Source: Pedobacter psychrotolerans (lineage in GTDB: Bacteria > Bacteroidota > Bacteroidia > Sphingobacteriales > Sphingobacteriaceae). Taken from it: 64,000 nucleotides of DNA. Numbering within the stretch: the stretch's first letter is position 1; each line of letters opens with the position of its first letter. Shown in pieces: positions 36,635 through 46,116 of this stretch. A program made the translations under genes and the position numbers. The DNA is taken from assembly GCF_004340665.1 (NCBI RefSeq), contig NZ_SLWO01000003.1, forward strand, positions 1 to 64,000, given 5' to 3'. The notes under the pieces were generated by a model. That model was not told the DNA's origin. It saw only the letters and a program-made list of their open reading frames with translations, and did no database searches.

Positions 36635-36706
36635 CTTGGTTAAAACAACAACCAACTTCGCGCTTCTTTGCATTTTCCTCCTTCTTTACTTTGCGGTTAG
36701 ACCTCC

Positions 36707-37438
36707 TTACTTCCCCACCCGCAACAATACAGGGAAACGTACGTCTTTCTCCGCATCATCACCCCAGGCTTCCTTTAATTCTGTCATCACGTATTCTAGT
36801 GGATTTCGGTCATTCGCCTTTTTATAATGCTGAAGTGAAGACCAGGTATTCAAATATCCAATCATCTGGTTAAAATTCCAGGTGGTTTTAATTTGAAAAT
36901 GAGGTGCCGTAATTTCTTCAAACGGGAAAGGAATGGTTTTATAACCTTCTTCGATATATCTGCGTTCACTATCCCAGTATTTCCCGAGGATAGTTTCATA
37001 CAACTTGTAAATAACCTGATCTACCTTCTTATCAATAAACATCAGGCCATAGCCTATAACAGCAACAATTCCATTTGGCTTCAAAGTACGCTTAACCTCA
37101 CTATAAAATGCATCGAAATTAAACCAGTGAATGGCCTGCGCAACTGTAATCAAATCAAAACTTTGATCCGGAACATTTACCTGATCTGACGATTCTACCT
37201 GGTAAACCACGTTAGGCAATGGAAGTGCCTGGCTCAATTGTTTCTCACTGATATCAGTAGCATAAACACGCTGAAAATGCTGTGCCAGTACACTTGCTAC
37301 CTGACCATTTCCTGTAGCACAATCCCATGCAGCACTTTTCTCCGTCACTAATTTAAAAAGGAAGTCGTATAGATTATCTGGATATTTTGGGCGGTAAATG
37401 GCGTATTCAGCCGCTTGTGTAGAAAAGTTATCTTTCAT
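36707..37438 (-). CDS. Class I SAM-dependent methyltransferase
   Basis: A 243-residue methyltransferase with SAM-binding motif I 'WDCATGNGQVASVLA' (about 38-52), 'VYATDISEKQLSQA' (motif II) and 'DLITVAQAIHWFNFDAFYSE' (post-motif region). It resembles the Methyltransf_11 group related to trans-aconitate and small-molecule methyltransferases. The substrate is unknown. It follows a VOC-family gene by 3 bases, so the two are probably one transcript. Confidence 0.88.
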   Translation of the reverse strand: MKDNFSTQAAEYAIYRPKYPDNLYDFLFKLVTEKSAAWDCATGNGQVASVLAQHFQRVYATDISEKQLSQALPLPNVVYQVESSDQVNVPDQSFDLITVAQAIHWFNFDAFYSEVKRTLKPNGIVAVIGYGLMFIDKKVDQVIYKLYETILGKYWDSERRYIEEGYKTIPFPFEEITAPHFQIKTTWNFNQMIGYLNTWSSLQHYKKANDRNPLEYVMTELKEAWGDDAEKDVRFPVLLRVGK

Positions 37439-37441
37439 GTC

Positions 37442-37840
37442 TTAAGGATTGGATGAGTGAATAATATAATTGCTAATCTCAATTAAATTTAAATCCGGAT
37501 CTCGAAGGTAAACAGACCTGATTTTTCCATTTGCACCAGTCCTTTCTACAGGATCATTTTCAATTTCGATACAGCATTGTTTTAGTTCATGAAGTACTTC
37601 TTCAATTGGTTGATCAGTGATGAAACATAAATCGGCAGAACCTGGCGTAGGCTTAAAAGCCTTTGTCGCAATTTCATCTCCATATTGATGAAGGTTGATT
37701 TTCTGGTTGCCAAATTTTAAGGCTTTCCGGTTTTCATCAAACTCCACAACTTCCATACCCAAAGCATTCGTATAAAATTTGCAGGTACTTTCCATATTTA
37801 CCACTGTGAGTACCAAATTGTCTAAGTTACTAACTTTCAT
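37442..37840 (-). CDS. VOC family protein (glyoxalase/bleomycin-resistance fold)
   Basis: A 132-residue protein with two beta-alpha-beta-beta-beta units: 'NLDNLVLTVVNMESTCKFYTNALGMEVVEF' territory at the start and 'SVYLRDPDLNLIEISNYI' at the end. The latter carries the C-terminal metal-binding glutamate. The N-terminal metal position is not a clear histidine, so the activity is uncertain. It resembles the YkcA/YraH-type dioxygenase-like members. Operon with the methyltransferase. Confidence 0.87.
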   Translation of the reverse strand: MKVSNLDNLVLTVVNMESTCKFYTNALGMEVVEFDENRKALKFGNQKINLHQYGDEIATKAFKPTPGSADLCFITDQPIEEVLHELKQCCIEIENDPVERTGANGKIRSVYLRDPDLNLIEISNYIIHSSNP

Positions 37841-37976
37841 ATTCGATTATTTAATAAGAACTAAGCTTTTATCTAATTGTTTTAGATGATGGTGACGCAT
37901 TTTAAATGCAGTTTTCGCAATAAAGTGTTGGCAATAATCTAACGACTAAATAATCAATTTTTATATATTTACCATT

Positions 37977-39257
37977 ATGCAAAATCAAGCTCCATTAGCC
38001 GAAAGAATGCGTCCGCAAAACCTTGATGAATATGTGGGACAAAAACATTTAGTAGGTACAGGTGCTGTATTACGCAAAGCGATAGAGAGCAGTCAATTGC
38101 CTTCCATGATTTTCTGGGGACCTCCCGGAGTGGGAAAAACCACATTGGCATATATTATTTCCCAGGCACTGGATCGTCCATTTTTTAATTTGAGTGCCAT
38201 CAATAGTGGCGTGAAAGATATCCGTGAGGTTATTGACAAAGCTGCTGCATTAAAAGATAGTTTTTTAGGTTTGCCCATTTTATTTATTGATGAGATACAT
38301 CGTTTCAGCAAATCGCAGCAAGATAGTTTGCTGGGTGCGGTAGAACGTGGTTTGGTAACGTTAATCGGGGCTACAACAGAAAACCCATCATTTGAGGTGA
38401 TATCCGCTTTACTTTCCCGTTGTCAGGTTTATATTTTAAAATCATTAACAGAAGAAGAATTATCTGGCTTATTAAAAACAGCTGTTAAAAAGGATGTATT
38501 ACTTGCTCAAAAGAAAATAACGATTAAAGAACACGAGGCGCTTATACGTCTCTCAGGCGGTGATGCACGCAAGCTTTTAAATGTACTGGAAATTGCCATA
38601 AATGGTATTGGTGGTGATCAAATCACCTTAACGAATGAAAATGTTCTCGCCCATGCTCAACAAAATTTAGCGCTCTATGATAAAGCAGGTGAACAACATT
38701 ACGACATCATCTCGGCCTTCATTAAGTCTATTCGTGGTAGCGACCCAAATGCTGCAGTTTACTGGCTGGCCAGAATGATTGAAGGAGGTGAAGATCCTTT
38801 GTTCATAGCCAGAAGATTATTGATTTTATCCTCAGAAGATATTGGAAATGCCAATCCGAATGCCTTGCTTCTGGCCAACAATTGTTTCACTGCAGTCAAC
38901 GTAATTGGTTACCCCGAAGCAAGAATTATCTTATCACAATGTGTGACCTACCTGGCCAGTTCACCAAAAAGCAATGCCTCTTACGAAGCCATCAATCATG
39001 CTCAGGCTTTGGTTAAACAAACCGGAAATTTACCCGTGCCATTACATATCCGTAATGCACCGACTAAATTGATGAAGAATATCGGCTATGGAAAAGATTA
39101 TAAATATTCGCATGGCTATGAAGGGAATTTCGAGGCACAGGAATATTTCCCTGATGAATTAAGCGGAACCAAGCTTTATGATCCGGGTAAAAATGCTGCC
39201 GAAGAAAAGCTGAGAGAAAAGCTTAGGCAAAACTGGAAAGACAAATACAACTATTAA
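37977..39257 (+). CDS. rarA: Replication-associated recombination protein A (AAA+ ATPase)
   Basis: A clamp-loader-like ATPase (MgsA/WRNIP1 family) acting at stalled replication forks. The 426 residues carry 'LAERMRPQNLDEYVGQKHLVG' territory (7-27), Walker A 'WGPPGVGKTT' (47-56), Walker B 'LFIDEIHRF' (102-110), sensor 1 'LIGATTENPSF' and the C-terminal tetramerisation domain with 'PEARIILSQCVTYLASSPKSN'. Length is normal. Divergent from the VOC gene. Confidence 0.96.
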   Translation: MQNQAPLAERMRPQNLDEYVGQKHLVGTGAVLRKAIESSQLPSMIFWGPPGVGKTTLAYIISQALDRPFFNLSAINSGVKDIREVIDKAAALKDSFLGLPILFIDEIHRFSKSQQDSLLGAVERGLVTLIGATTENPSFEVISALLSRCQVYILKSLTEEELSGLLKTAVKKDVLLAQKKITIKEHEALIRLSGGDARKLLNVLEIAINGIGGDQITLTNENVLAHAQQNLALYDKAGEQHYDIISAFIKSIRGSDPNAAVYWLARMIEGGEDPLFIARRLLILSSEDIGNANPNALLLANNCFTAVNVIGYPEARIILSQCVTYLASSPKSNASYEAINHAQALVKQTGNLPVPLHIRNAPTKLMKNIGYGKDYKYSHGYEGNFEAQEYFPDELSGTKLYDPGKNAAEEKLREKLRQNWKDKYNY

Positions 39258-39316
39258 TGTAACATTTCGTGAAAAAGTGATACTAATAGATGAAATTAAC
39301 TAATACCTAAACCTAT

Positions 39317-40789
39317 ATGCTCAATACTTTCTTAAGCCATCAAAGGAAATCTTTCTGGCGTTCGCGAAACAGGGGTGGCAGCATTGCCGCTCAGGTTGTT
39401 TTAGGCCTTTTTATGCTCTATTTTTTATTGGTTGCGCTTGGAATAGGTTTTGGAATGAAAATTTTCTTACCTAAATTTTTCCCTCACCAGGATGCCATCA
39501 CCAGTTTCAACGGAATCATTCTTTATTATTTTGCTTTCGACTTACTGATGCGTTTACAACTGCAGGAACTCCCTACTTTAAGCATCATCCCCTACCTTAA
39601 TTTGAAAATTTCAAAAAGCAAAATTGTAGCTTTTTTAAATATCAAGGCGCTGTTTTCAGCATTCAACCTTTGGCCATTCTTACTATTTCTACCCTTTTGT
39701 TTCGTAGCTGTATTACCGCAGCATGGTTTTCTTGTGGTTTCAGCCTATATTTTAAGCATCATATCTTTAATGCTGCTCAACAATTATCTCATCCTGTTTC
39801 TAAAAAGGAAATCAATTTCAAATATTCTCTTTACCATTGGCGGCCTAGCCATCGTTTCAGCTTTTGTAGCGCTAGAATATTTTAAGATAATTTCTATTAT
39901 GGCCGGATCGGATTGGGTATTTAAGGCCATAACCAAACAACCACTATTAGCACTAATTTTCCCAGCAATTGCATTTTTGATTTTTAAAATAAATGCTGCT
40001 TTTTTACGCAAAAACCTTTATGTAGAAGAATTAAGTGCAAAGCAGGAGAAAAAGGTAAGTACCGATTATGCCTTTTTTAACCGTTTCGGAAAAGCTGGCG
40101 AGCTTGCAGCCTTAGAATTGAAACTGATCATCAGACATAAACGCCCTCGAAGTACCGTATTAATGGGTACCATTATTCTTGTTTATGGTTTTCTATTTTA
40201 TAAACCAGAAGTGATACAATCTAATTCATTTGGAATGATGTTATTCGCTGCCGTATTTATGACGGGGATGTCTATTATCAGTTATGGCCAGTTTATGTTC
40301 GCCTGGCAAAGCTCACATTTTGATGGCTTATTAAGCAATAAAATTGATTTCAAGGATTTCATTAAAGCCAAATTTTTATTGTTTACCATTGCTTCTACCA
40401 TCCTCACGATTCTGGCCAGTTTCTATTGTTTCATTAGTGCAAAGTTACTTATCCTGCATTTAGTGGCTTATTTATACAATATTGGCTTTACAACGGTAAT
40501 GGTATTAATATTGGCCACCTATAATTACAAAAGAATTGATATTTCCAGAAGTGCGAGTTTTAACTGGCAAGGCATGGGCGCAACCCAATGGATCTCTATT
40601 TTTCCATTCATTTTACTCCCAATATTAATTTATTGGGCCTTCAATATATTTCATCAGCCTTATATGGGCTTATTGGCAATAGGTTTATTTGGATTAATCA
40701 TGCTGGTTACGCGTGGATTTTGGGTAAATTTTATTGTAAAAAGATTTGAAAAACAACGTTATAAAATAGCCGAGGGCTTTAGAGAATAA
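39317..40789 (+). CDS. ABC exporter permease, DUF5687 family
   Basis: A 490-residue membrane protein with about 12 predicted helices and no signal peptide. It starts 'MLNTFLSHQRKSFWRSRN', typical of the Bacteroidota DUF5687 proteins. It lies 2 bases before an ABC ATPase gene, with which it should form an exporter. The substrate is unknown. Confidence 0.83.
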   Translation: MLNTFLSHQRKSFWRSRNRGGSIAAQVVLGLFMLYFLLVALGIGFGMKIFLPKFFPHQDAITSFNGIILYYFAFDLLMRLQLQELPTLSIIPYLNLKISKSKIVAFLNIKALFSAFNLWPFLLFLPFCFVAVLPQHGFLVVSAYILSIISLMLLNNYLILFLKRKSISNILFTIGGLAIVSAFVALEYFKIISIMAGSDWVFKAITKQPLLALIFPAIAFLIFKINAAFLRKNLYVEELSAKQEKKVSTDYAFFNRFGKAGELAALELKLIIRHKRPRSTVLMGTIILVYGFLFYKPEVIQSNSFGMMLFAAVFMTGMSIISYGQFMFAWQSSHFDGLLSNKIDFKDFIKAKFLLFTIASTILTILASFYCFISAKLLILHLVAYLYNIGFTTVMVLILATYNYKRIDISRSASFNWQGMGATQWISIFPFILLPILIYWAFNIFHQPYMGLLAIGLFGLIMLVTRGFWVNFIVKRFEKQRYKIAEGFRE

Positions 40790-40791
40790 TT

Positions 40792-41484
40792 ATGATTTTA
40801 GAAGTAAAAAATTTGAAGAAAGTTTATGGCGATAAAACAGTTGTAAACATTGAGCACATCCAAATTACCCCAGGTGAAACCATTGGTTTAGTTGGAAATA
40901 ATGGTGCCGGAAAAACCACGTTTTTCAGAATGCTTCTGGACCTCATCCGACCGACTGAAGGGGAAGTTTTATCAAAAGGGGAAAATGTTGCTCATCAGGA
41001 AAACTGGAAAAATTATACCGCATCTTTTTTAGATGAAGGTTTTTTGATCGATTACCTTACACCTGAGGAATATTTCACCTTTATTGGGAGTCTGAATCAG
41101 TTAAGTACGGCAGATGTAGGCGCTTATTTAATGCAATATGGTGAGTTTTTCAATAATGAGATTCTAAACAGTGGCAAGTATATTCGTGATTTTAGTAAAG
41201 GTAATCAGGTTAAAGTAGGCATAGCCGCAGCATTGATGCAAAAGCCAGAAATCCTGATTTTAGACGAGCCTTTTGCCAACCTTGATCCAACTACTCAAAT
41301 CCGTTTAAAAAATCTTTTGAAGGCACAGGCTGGCAGTATGACAACCTTTATATCCAGTCATGATTTAAATCATGTTACCGACGTCTGTAATAGAATCATT
41401 TTGGTAGAAAAAGGACAAGTGATTAAAGATTTTCAAACGGATGAAAATACCTTAAGAGAACTGGAAAGCTATTTCTCTGCTTAA
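40792..41484 (+). CDS. ABC transporter ATP-binding protein
   Basis: A 230-residue ABC ATPase with Walker A 'LVGNNGAGKTT' (about 34-44), signature 'RDFSKGNQVKVGIAAAL' (a variant of LSGGQ with SKGN), Walker B 'EILILDEPFANLDP' and the switch histidine in 'TTFISSHDL'. It pairs with the DUF5687 permease just upstream. The FSKGN signature is common in ABC-2-type exporters of lipids, peptides or antibiotics. Confidence 0.93.
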   Translation: MILEVKNLKKVYGDKTVVNIEHIQITPGETIGLVGNNGAGKTTFFRMLLDLIRPTEGEVLSKGENVAHQENWKNYTASFLDEGFLIDYLTPEEYFTFIGSLNQLSTADVGAYLMQYGEFFNNEILNSGKYIRDFSKGNQVKVGIAAALMQKPEILILDEPFANLDPTTQIRLKNLLKAQAGSMTTFISSHDLNHVTDVCNRIILVEKGQVIKDFQTDENTLRELESYFSA

Positions 41485-41658
41485 TTCTTGTACTAAGAAT
41501 GATACATTATAAATGAATGACAATTTGATTGCGCATTTTATATTGCCATATTTTATTCTTTTTAACACTTAGCTGTGTAAATCTCACGAAATTTTATTTA
41601 AATGATTTTTTGGCATCGTGTTTGAATATGATCGCTTAGAATTTAAATATAAATAATC

Positions 41659-42336
41659 ATGAGTATCTCAAAAGTAAGAATAGCAACATTAAGCATAGGA
41701 TTAGCAGTAGGTTCAATCGCATTTCAAAGCTGCGACAGTTTAACCAAAACACAAAAAGGTGCAGGTATTGGTGCAGCCGCAGGTGGTGTAGTAGGTGCAT
41801 TAATTGGTAAAAAAGCAGGTAACACTGCAGTTGGTGCATTAATTGGTGGTGCTATTGGTGGTACTGCTGGTGCTTTTATTGGCCGTAGAATGGACAGACA
41901 AGCTGCTGAAATTCAAAAAGCAATCCCTAATGCAGAAGTTATTCGTGAGGGCGAAGGTATTATTGTAAAATTTGATAGTGGTATTCTATTTGATTTTGAT
42001 AAAACAGCATTGAAAGATGCCGCTAAAACAAATGTTCAAAGCTTAGCTGCTTCTTTAAATCAATATCCTGATACTGACATTAAAATTATCGGTCATACAG
42101 ATAGTAAAGGTACAGAATCTTACAATCAAGGATTATCAGAAAGAAGAGCAGCAGCAGTTAAAGCTTATGCTGTTTCACAAGGTGTTCCTTCATCAAGATT
42201 AGTAACCATTGGTAAAGGTTTTTCTGAGCCAATTGCTGATAATGAAACTGAAGCCGGTCGTGCAGCAAATCGTCGTGTAGAGATTGTAATCGTTGCAAAC
42301 GATTCATTAAAACAAACAGCTCAAAAACAAGGATAA
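41659..42336 (+). CDS. OmpA family lipoprotein with glycine zipper (YiaD-like)
   Basis: A 225-residue protein. It has a lipoprotein signal with lipobox 'AFQSC' (Cys at about 25), a glycine-zipper region (about 33-75) with repeated GxxxG that may insert in or oligomerise at the membrane, and a C-terminal OmpA peptidoglycan-binding domain ('IIGHTDSKGTESYNQGLSE', 'AANRRVEIVI'). It anchors the outer membrane to peptidoglycan. It has its own terminator at 42377-42405. Confidence 0.93.
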   Translation: MSISKVRIATLSIGLAVGSIAFQSCDSLTKTQKGAGIGAAAGGVVGALIGKKAGNTAVGALIGGAIGGTAGAFIGRRMDRQAAEIQKAIPNAEVIREGEGIIVKFDSGILFDFDKTALKDAAKTNVQSLAASLNQYPDTDIKIIGHTDSKGTESYNQGLSERRAAAVKAYAVSQGVPSSRLVTIGKGFSEPIADNETEAGRAANRRVEIVIVANDSLKQTAQKQG

Positions 42337-42376
42337 TAAGCAATTACCCTCTACCTATGAGGTCATCATATATCCA

Positions 42377-42405
42377 CCCCGATGCAAGCAGCATCGGGGT
42401 TTTTT
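42377..42405 (+). terminator. Terminator of the OmpA-family gene
   Basis: Nine-bp GC-rich stem CCCCGATGC (42377-42385) with GCATCGGGG (42391-42399), a 5-base loop and a T6 run. One of the clearest rho-independent terminators in the window. Confidence 0.92.
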
Positions 42406-42433
42406 ATTTTATGGGCATTTTCACATCATTGAA

Positions 42434-42682
42434 TTAATCTGAAGAATGATCTGCCAATTGATCATATTCACCCTTCCAGGCGTAATAACCGAAAACCATT
42501 AAGCCAATACTAATTGGGAAAAAGATAAACAGAATGATTCCCCACTGCAAAATGGTATTCGTTCTTTCCATATCACTGTGCGCCAAACCTACTTTATCTA
42601 AGGCCTGCATCAATAAAAACCCCATGGCTAGTGGCCCCAAAATCATCCAAACCAAGCCCAAAAATTTCTTTACCGTACTCAT
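42434..42682 (-). CDS. Small membrane protein, two helices
   Basis: An 82-residue protein with two predicted membrane helices (about 5-27 and 45-70) and an acidic tail. It lies 3 bases after the MFS gene, and small two-helix proteins of this kind (I recall the DUF6814 group) travel with such MFS carriers in Bacteroidota. A role as an accessory subunit is inference. Confidence 0.65.
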   Translation of the reverse strand: MSTVKKFLGLVWMILGPLAMGFLLMQALDKVGLAHSDMERTNTILQWGIILFIFFPISIGLMVFGYYAWKGEYDQLADHSSD

Positions 42683-42685
42683 AAT

Positions 42686-44206
42686 TTAATCGTTAATGGT
42701 TTCATCTTTTTTATTTGATAAATAAACAGTTCCTATAATTAAACTCAGTGAAGCAATCCCTATCGGATACCATAAGCCAGAAAGCGGTGTGGAACCAGAG
42801 AAACTGGCAATTAATGTGGCCACAAAAGGCACCAACCCACCAAAAACACCATTACCAATATGGTATGGAAGTGACATAGAAGTATATCTGATTTTAGTTG
42901 GAAAAAGTTCGACTAAAAATGCAGCAATCGGACCGTAAACCATAGTTACCAACAAAATCTGAAAGAAAATTAATCCAACAAATTTCCAGAATATGGGGGT
43001 TGGCAAAACTTTATCCTGAATGAATTCCTGAGCTGGATGGATACCGGATTTTACGGAAATGGTATCTACCTGCACTTTATTAAATGAAGCACCGCTTTTT
43101 AAAACCACATGAGTGATGGATGTATATAAGCTGTCCTGAATTCCGGCAATCTGCTCGCGTTTAAGCACAGGTGCACTATATTTTGCTTCTGTTAAATCCA
43201 TTTTGGTCGTGTCCGTATCATCCAGAAAGACCTGATAAATGGGTCTGTAGAAGATAATCCCCAGAAGCATGCCACTTAACATGATCCACTTGCGACCAAT
43301 CCGATCACTCCACGCGCCAAAAATCACAAAAAATGGTGTGGCAAAGGCAATTCCCCAAAGTAGAATATATCTCGAATCATTAAAATCAAGTTTGCAGGTA
43401 TTTTCCAGAAAGGATTGTGCATAAAATTGTCCGGTGTACCAGATTACGCCTTGCCCCATAGTTGCACCAAACAAAGCCAGCAAAACCATTTTAAAATTAG
43501 CTTTATTATTGAAGCTTTCTTTCAACGGATTTTTAGAAACATTCCCTTCGGCCTTCAGCTTTGAAAACATAGGAGATTCATGCATTTTCATTCGGATATA
43601 AATCGATACAACGACCAAAAGAATGGAAAGTAAAAAAGGAATCCGCCAGCCCCAATCTGCGAAAGCATCTGCACCTAAAACATTTTTGGTGATGACGATA
43701 ACACCCAGAGAAAGAAATAAGCCTAAAGTTGCTGTGGTTTGAATCCAACTGGTAAAAAAACCCCTTTTGTTTTTTGGTGCATGTTCTGCAACATAAGTTG
43801 CCGCACCACCATATTCGCCACCTAGTGCCAATCCCTGAATTAGCCTTAAGATCAACACCAAAATTGGCGCAGCATACCCAATACTTTGATAGGAAGGAAT
43901 TAAACCAATTAGAAACGTTGATCCTCCCATTAATACCAGTGTGAGCAAAAAGGTATATTTTCTACCAATTAAATCACCGAGCCTTCCAAAAACCAAGGCT
44001 CCAAACGGACGAACAATAAAGCCCGCAGCAAAAATAGCAAGCGTATTAATCAGTGCCGAAGCCCCGGCATCTTCAGGGAAAAGCTGATGTCCAATAATTA
44101 CGGCTAAACTGCCGAAAATGTAAAAATCGTACCATTCGATAAGTGTGCCCAATGATGATGCACCAATAACTTTGAAGATGTTATTCTTCGGTAGCGTTTC
44201 GCTCAT
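42686..44206 (-). CDS. MFS transporter, metabolite:H+ symporter (ProP/ShiA-like)
   Basis: About 506 residues and 12 membrane helices. The N-terminus 'IGASSLGTLIEWYDFYIFG' and 'FGRLGDLIGRKYTF' are the marks of the metabolite:H+ symporter family (proline, betaine, citrate, shikimate carriers). An insertion of about 80 polar residues lies between helices 8 and 9 (in the MSE-numbered protein about 335-410). I chose the ATG at 44206 (MSETLPKNN), because the 41 residues before it are unlike the family and overlap the promoter region of the divergent bestrophin gene. Substrate unknown. Confidence 0.87.
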   Translation of the reverse strand: MSETLPKNNIFKVIGASSLGTLIEWYDFYIFGSLAVIIGHQLFPEDAGASALINTLAIFAAGFIVRPFGALVFGRLGDLIGRKYTFLLTLVLMGGSTFLIGLIPSYQSIGYAAPILVLILRLIQGLALGGEYGGAATYVAEHAPKNKRGFFTSWIQTTATLGLFLSLGVIVITKNVLGADAFADWGWRIPFLLSILLVVVSIYIRMKMHESPMFSKLKAEGNVSKNPLKESFNNKANFKMVLLALFGATMGQGVIWYTGQFYAQSFLENTCKLDFNDSRYILLWGIAFATPFFVIFGAWSDRIGRKWIMLSGMLLGIIFYRPIYQVFLDDTDTTKMDLTEAKYSAPVLKREQIAGIQDSLYTSITHVVLKSGASFNKVQVDTISVKSGIHPAQEFIQDKVLPTPIFWKFVGLIFFQILLVTMVYGPIAAFLVELFPTKIRYTSMSLPYHIGNGVFGGLVPFVATLIASFSGSTPLSGLWYPIGIASLSLIIGTVYLSNKKDETIND

Positions 44207-44329
44207 AAACAGGAATATTTGGTTTCCCAATATAAACATTTGAGTGATAAAAAGATGATGAATGATTTTAATTTGAATAGTAAACCATTTTGGAACTAGT
44301 TTTGTACTTTCACACCGAAAACCAAACAT

Positions 44330-45220
44330 ATGCTTTTAATACAAAATATTAGATTAAGTAGAATCCTGAGGAATACATGGCAAGTTGATCTCATTATGAT
44401 TGCATCCTGCACTGCGGCTTATTTTGTTAGGGAATATTTAATTGCTCATCATTTTGAAATCCCATCGATAATCCCTACCGTTTTGGGTACGGCTATTGCG
44501 TTTTTTATTGGCTTTAATAATAATCAGGCTTATGATAGGTGGTGGGAAGCCAGAAAAATTTGGGGCGCTTTGGTAAATGACTCCCGATCCTTTGCCAGGG
44601 CTTTAATTAATTATGTAGATGAAGATGAGGCCAGTTCTAAAAGAATAATCTTTAGGCACATAGCCTTTTTATACGCACTAAAAGCAGGTTTACGAGGTAC
44701 TGTTGATGAAATCTATATTAAATATTTATTGCCTGAAGACCTGATAGAAGTTCGAAAACACACCAATGTACATAACGCGATCTTAAATATCCAATCAAGA
44801 GAATTACAAAAACTTTCTAAAGAAAATAAAATTGATGGCTTCCGTTTTATTGAAATCAACGAAATGCTGGTTCGCTTTTCTGATTCGATGGGCATGAGTG
44901 AGCGGATTAAAAATACCATTTTTCCTACCACCTATACTTATTTAACCAAAGTTTTTATCTGGCTTTTTGTGGTTACTTTCACGCTGGTGATTAGTCAGTC
45001 TGCTGGTCCGGCCGCTATCTTTTTAGGTTGGTTAATCGGTTTTGTATTCGTTTCTACCCAAATTAATGGAATGAGCCTGGTCGATCCTTTTGAAAATAAC
45101 TCTGCAGGAATCCCTTTAAATCAGATTACCAGAACTATCGAAATTAACCTTTTACAAATGCTGGAAGAAACTGATATTCCGGAGCCGATCAAGCCAATTA
45201 ACGAAGAATATATATTATAA
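44330..45220 (+). CDS. Bestrophin family anion channel
   Basis: A 296-residue protein of the bestrophin/UPF0187 family, which form pentameric chloride or other anion channels in the inner membrane. It has 'NNNQAYDRWWEARKIWGALVNDSRSFAR' territory (about 62-89), the strongest family mark, four membrane helices and 'DPFENNSAGIPLNQI' near the end. It is divergent from the MFS gene. Confidence 0.92.
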   Translation: MLLIQNIRLSRILRNTWQVDLIMIASCTAAYFVREYLIAHHFEIPSIIPTVLGTAIAFFIGFNNNQAYDRWWEARKIWGALVNDSRSFARALINYVDEDEASSKRIIFRHIAFLYALKAGLRGTVDEIYIKYLLPEDLIEVRKHTNVHNAILNIQSRELQKLSKENKIDGFRFIEINEMLVRFSDSMGMSERIKNTIFPTTYTYLTKVFIWLFVVTFTLVISQSAGPAAIFLGWLIGFVFVSTQINGMSLVDPFENNSAGIPLNQITRTIEINLLQMLEETDIPEPIKPINEEYIL

Positions 45221-45226
45221 AATTAT

Positions 45227-45249
45227 TCAGATGATTTGCGATCATCTGA
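45227..45249. terminator. Hairpin between convergent bestrophin and terC genes
   Basis: A perfect 9-bp stem TCAGATGAT/ATCATCTGA with a 5-base loop, six bases after the bestrophin stop. There is no T-run on either side, so its action as a terminator is uncertain. Confidence 0.45.
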
Positions 45250-45265
45250 TTGACTAGATTGCACA

Positions 45266-46042
45266 TTATTTCTTTGGTACATTTCTGAGCTCAATTGGTT
45301 TTTTCGTATTCTTTTTCATTTTAAGATTCAGCATTTCAACCAGAACTGAAAATGCCATAGCGAAATAAACATAGCCTTTCGGAATATGCTGATCTAATCC
45401 TTCAGCCAATAATGAAACGCCAATCAATAACAAGAATGATAACGCAAGCATTTTAACCGTTGGATGGTCGTTTACAAACTCACTGATTTTACCAGCTGAA
45501 AACATCATGATAATTACGGCAATTACCACTGCAGCGATCATAATTTCGATATGTTCTGCCATCCCTACTGCAGTAATTACAGAGTCTAATGAAAATACAA
45601 TATCCAGAATTAAAATCTGAACGATAGTTGCCCAAAATGAATGAACCTTTGTTTTACCTTCCTCATCTTCTTCACCCTCTAATTTGTTATGAATTTCGTG
45701 TGTACTTTTATAAATTAGAAACAGTCCGCCGGTAATTAAAATTAAATCGCGACCCGATATAGCAAGTTTTTCATACCACTCTCCACCGTTGATGCCGATC
45801 CAACTTCCAATATTAAATAAAGGCGAGGTAAGCGTCATGATCCAGTTGAGCGAAAGTAGCAATAGTACTCGGGTAATCATGGCCAGGCCCAAGCCCAGCT
45901 GTCTGGCTTTTTTCTGCTGATCCTGCGGCAATTTGCCTGAAAGAATGGAAATAAAGACAATGTTATCAATACCTAAAACAATTTCAAGCAGTGTTAAGGT
46001 TAAGAGTGAAATCCACGCTTCAGGTGTACTTAAGAAATCCAT
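45266..46042 (-). CDS. TerC family integral membrane protein
   Basis: A 258-residue protein with about seven helices. It has the TerC motifs 'LEIVLGIDNIVFISIL' (20-35) and 'DIVFSLDSVITAVGMA', whose acidic residues are thought to bind metal. The family includes the manganese exporters (MntP-like Alx) and tellurite-resistance proteins. No other ter gene is present, so metal homeostasis, perhaps co-translocational metalation, is more likely than tellurite resistance. Confidence 0.93.
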   Translation of the reverse strand: MDFLSTPEAWISLLTLTLLEIVLGIDNIVFISILSGKLPQDQQKKARQLGLGLAMITRVLLLLSLNWIMTLTSPLFNIGSWIGINGGEWYEKLAISGRDLILITGGLFLIYKSTHEIHNKLEGEEDEEGKTKVHSFWATIVQILILDIVFSLDSVITAVGMAEHIEIMIAAVVIAVIIMMFSAGKISEFVNDHPTVKMLALSFLLLIGVSLLAEGLDQHIPKGYVYFAMAFSVLVEMLNLKMKKNTKKPIELRNVPKK

Positions 46043-46116
46043 ATGTATTTTATCTGATAGGCGAAGATATATAAATCGCTGCCATTTACGGAAACATATT
46101 TTTTAGACAATTGGTT

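Noticed and set aside
36615..36873. Two small plus-strand reading frames after hisS
   Set aside because: They lie across the interspersed repeats and antisense to the methyltransferase end.
42686..44329. Longer start for the MFS transporter
   Set aside because: The extra 41 residues are unlike the family and leave no room for the promoter of the divergent bestrophin gene.
45266..46042. Tellurite resistance locus
   Set aside because: Only the TerC-like gene is present, without terZABDE; TerC-family proteins act mainly in metal homeostasis.
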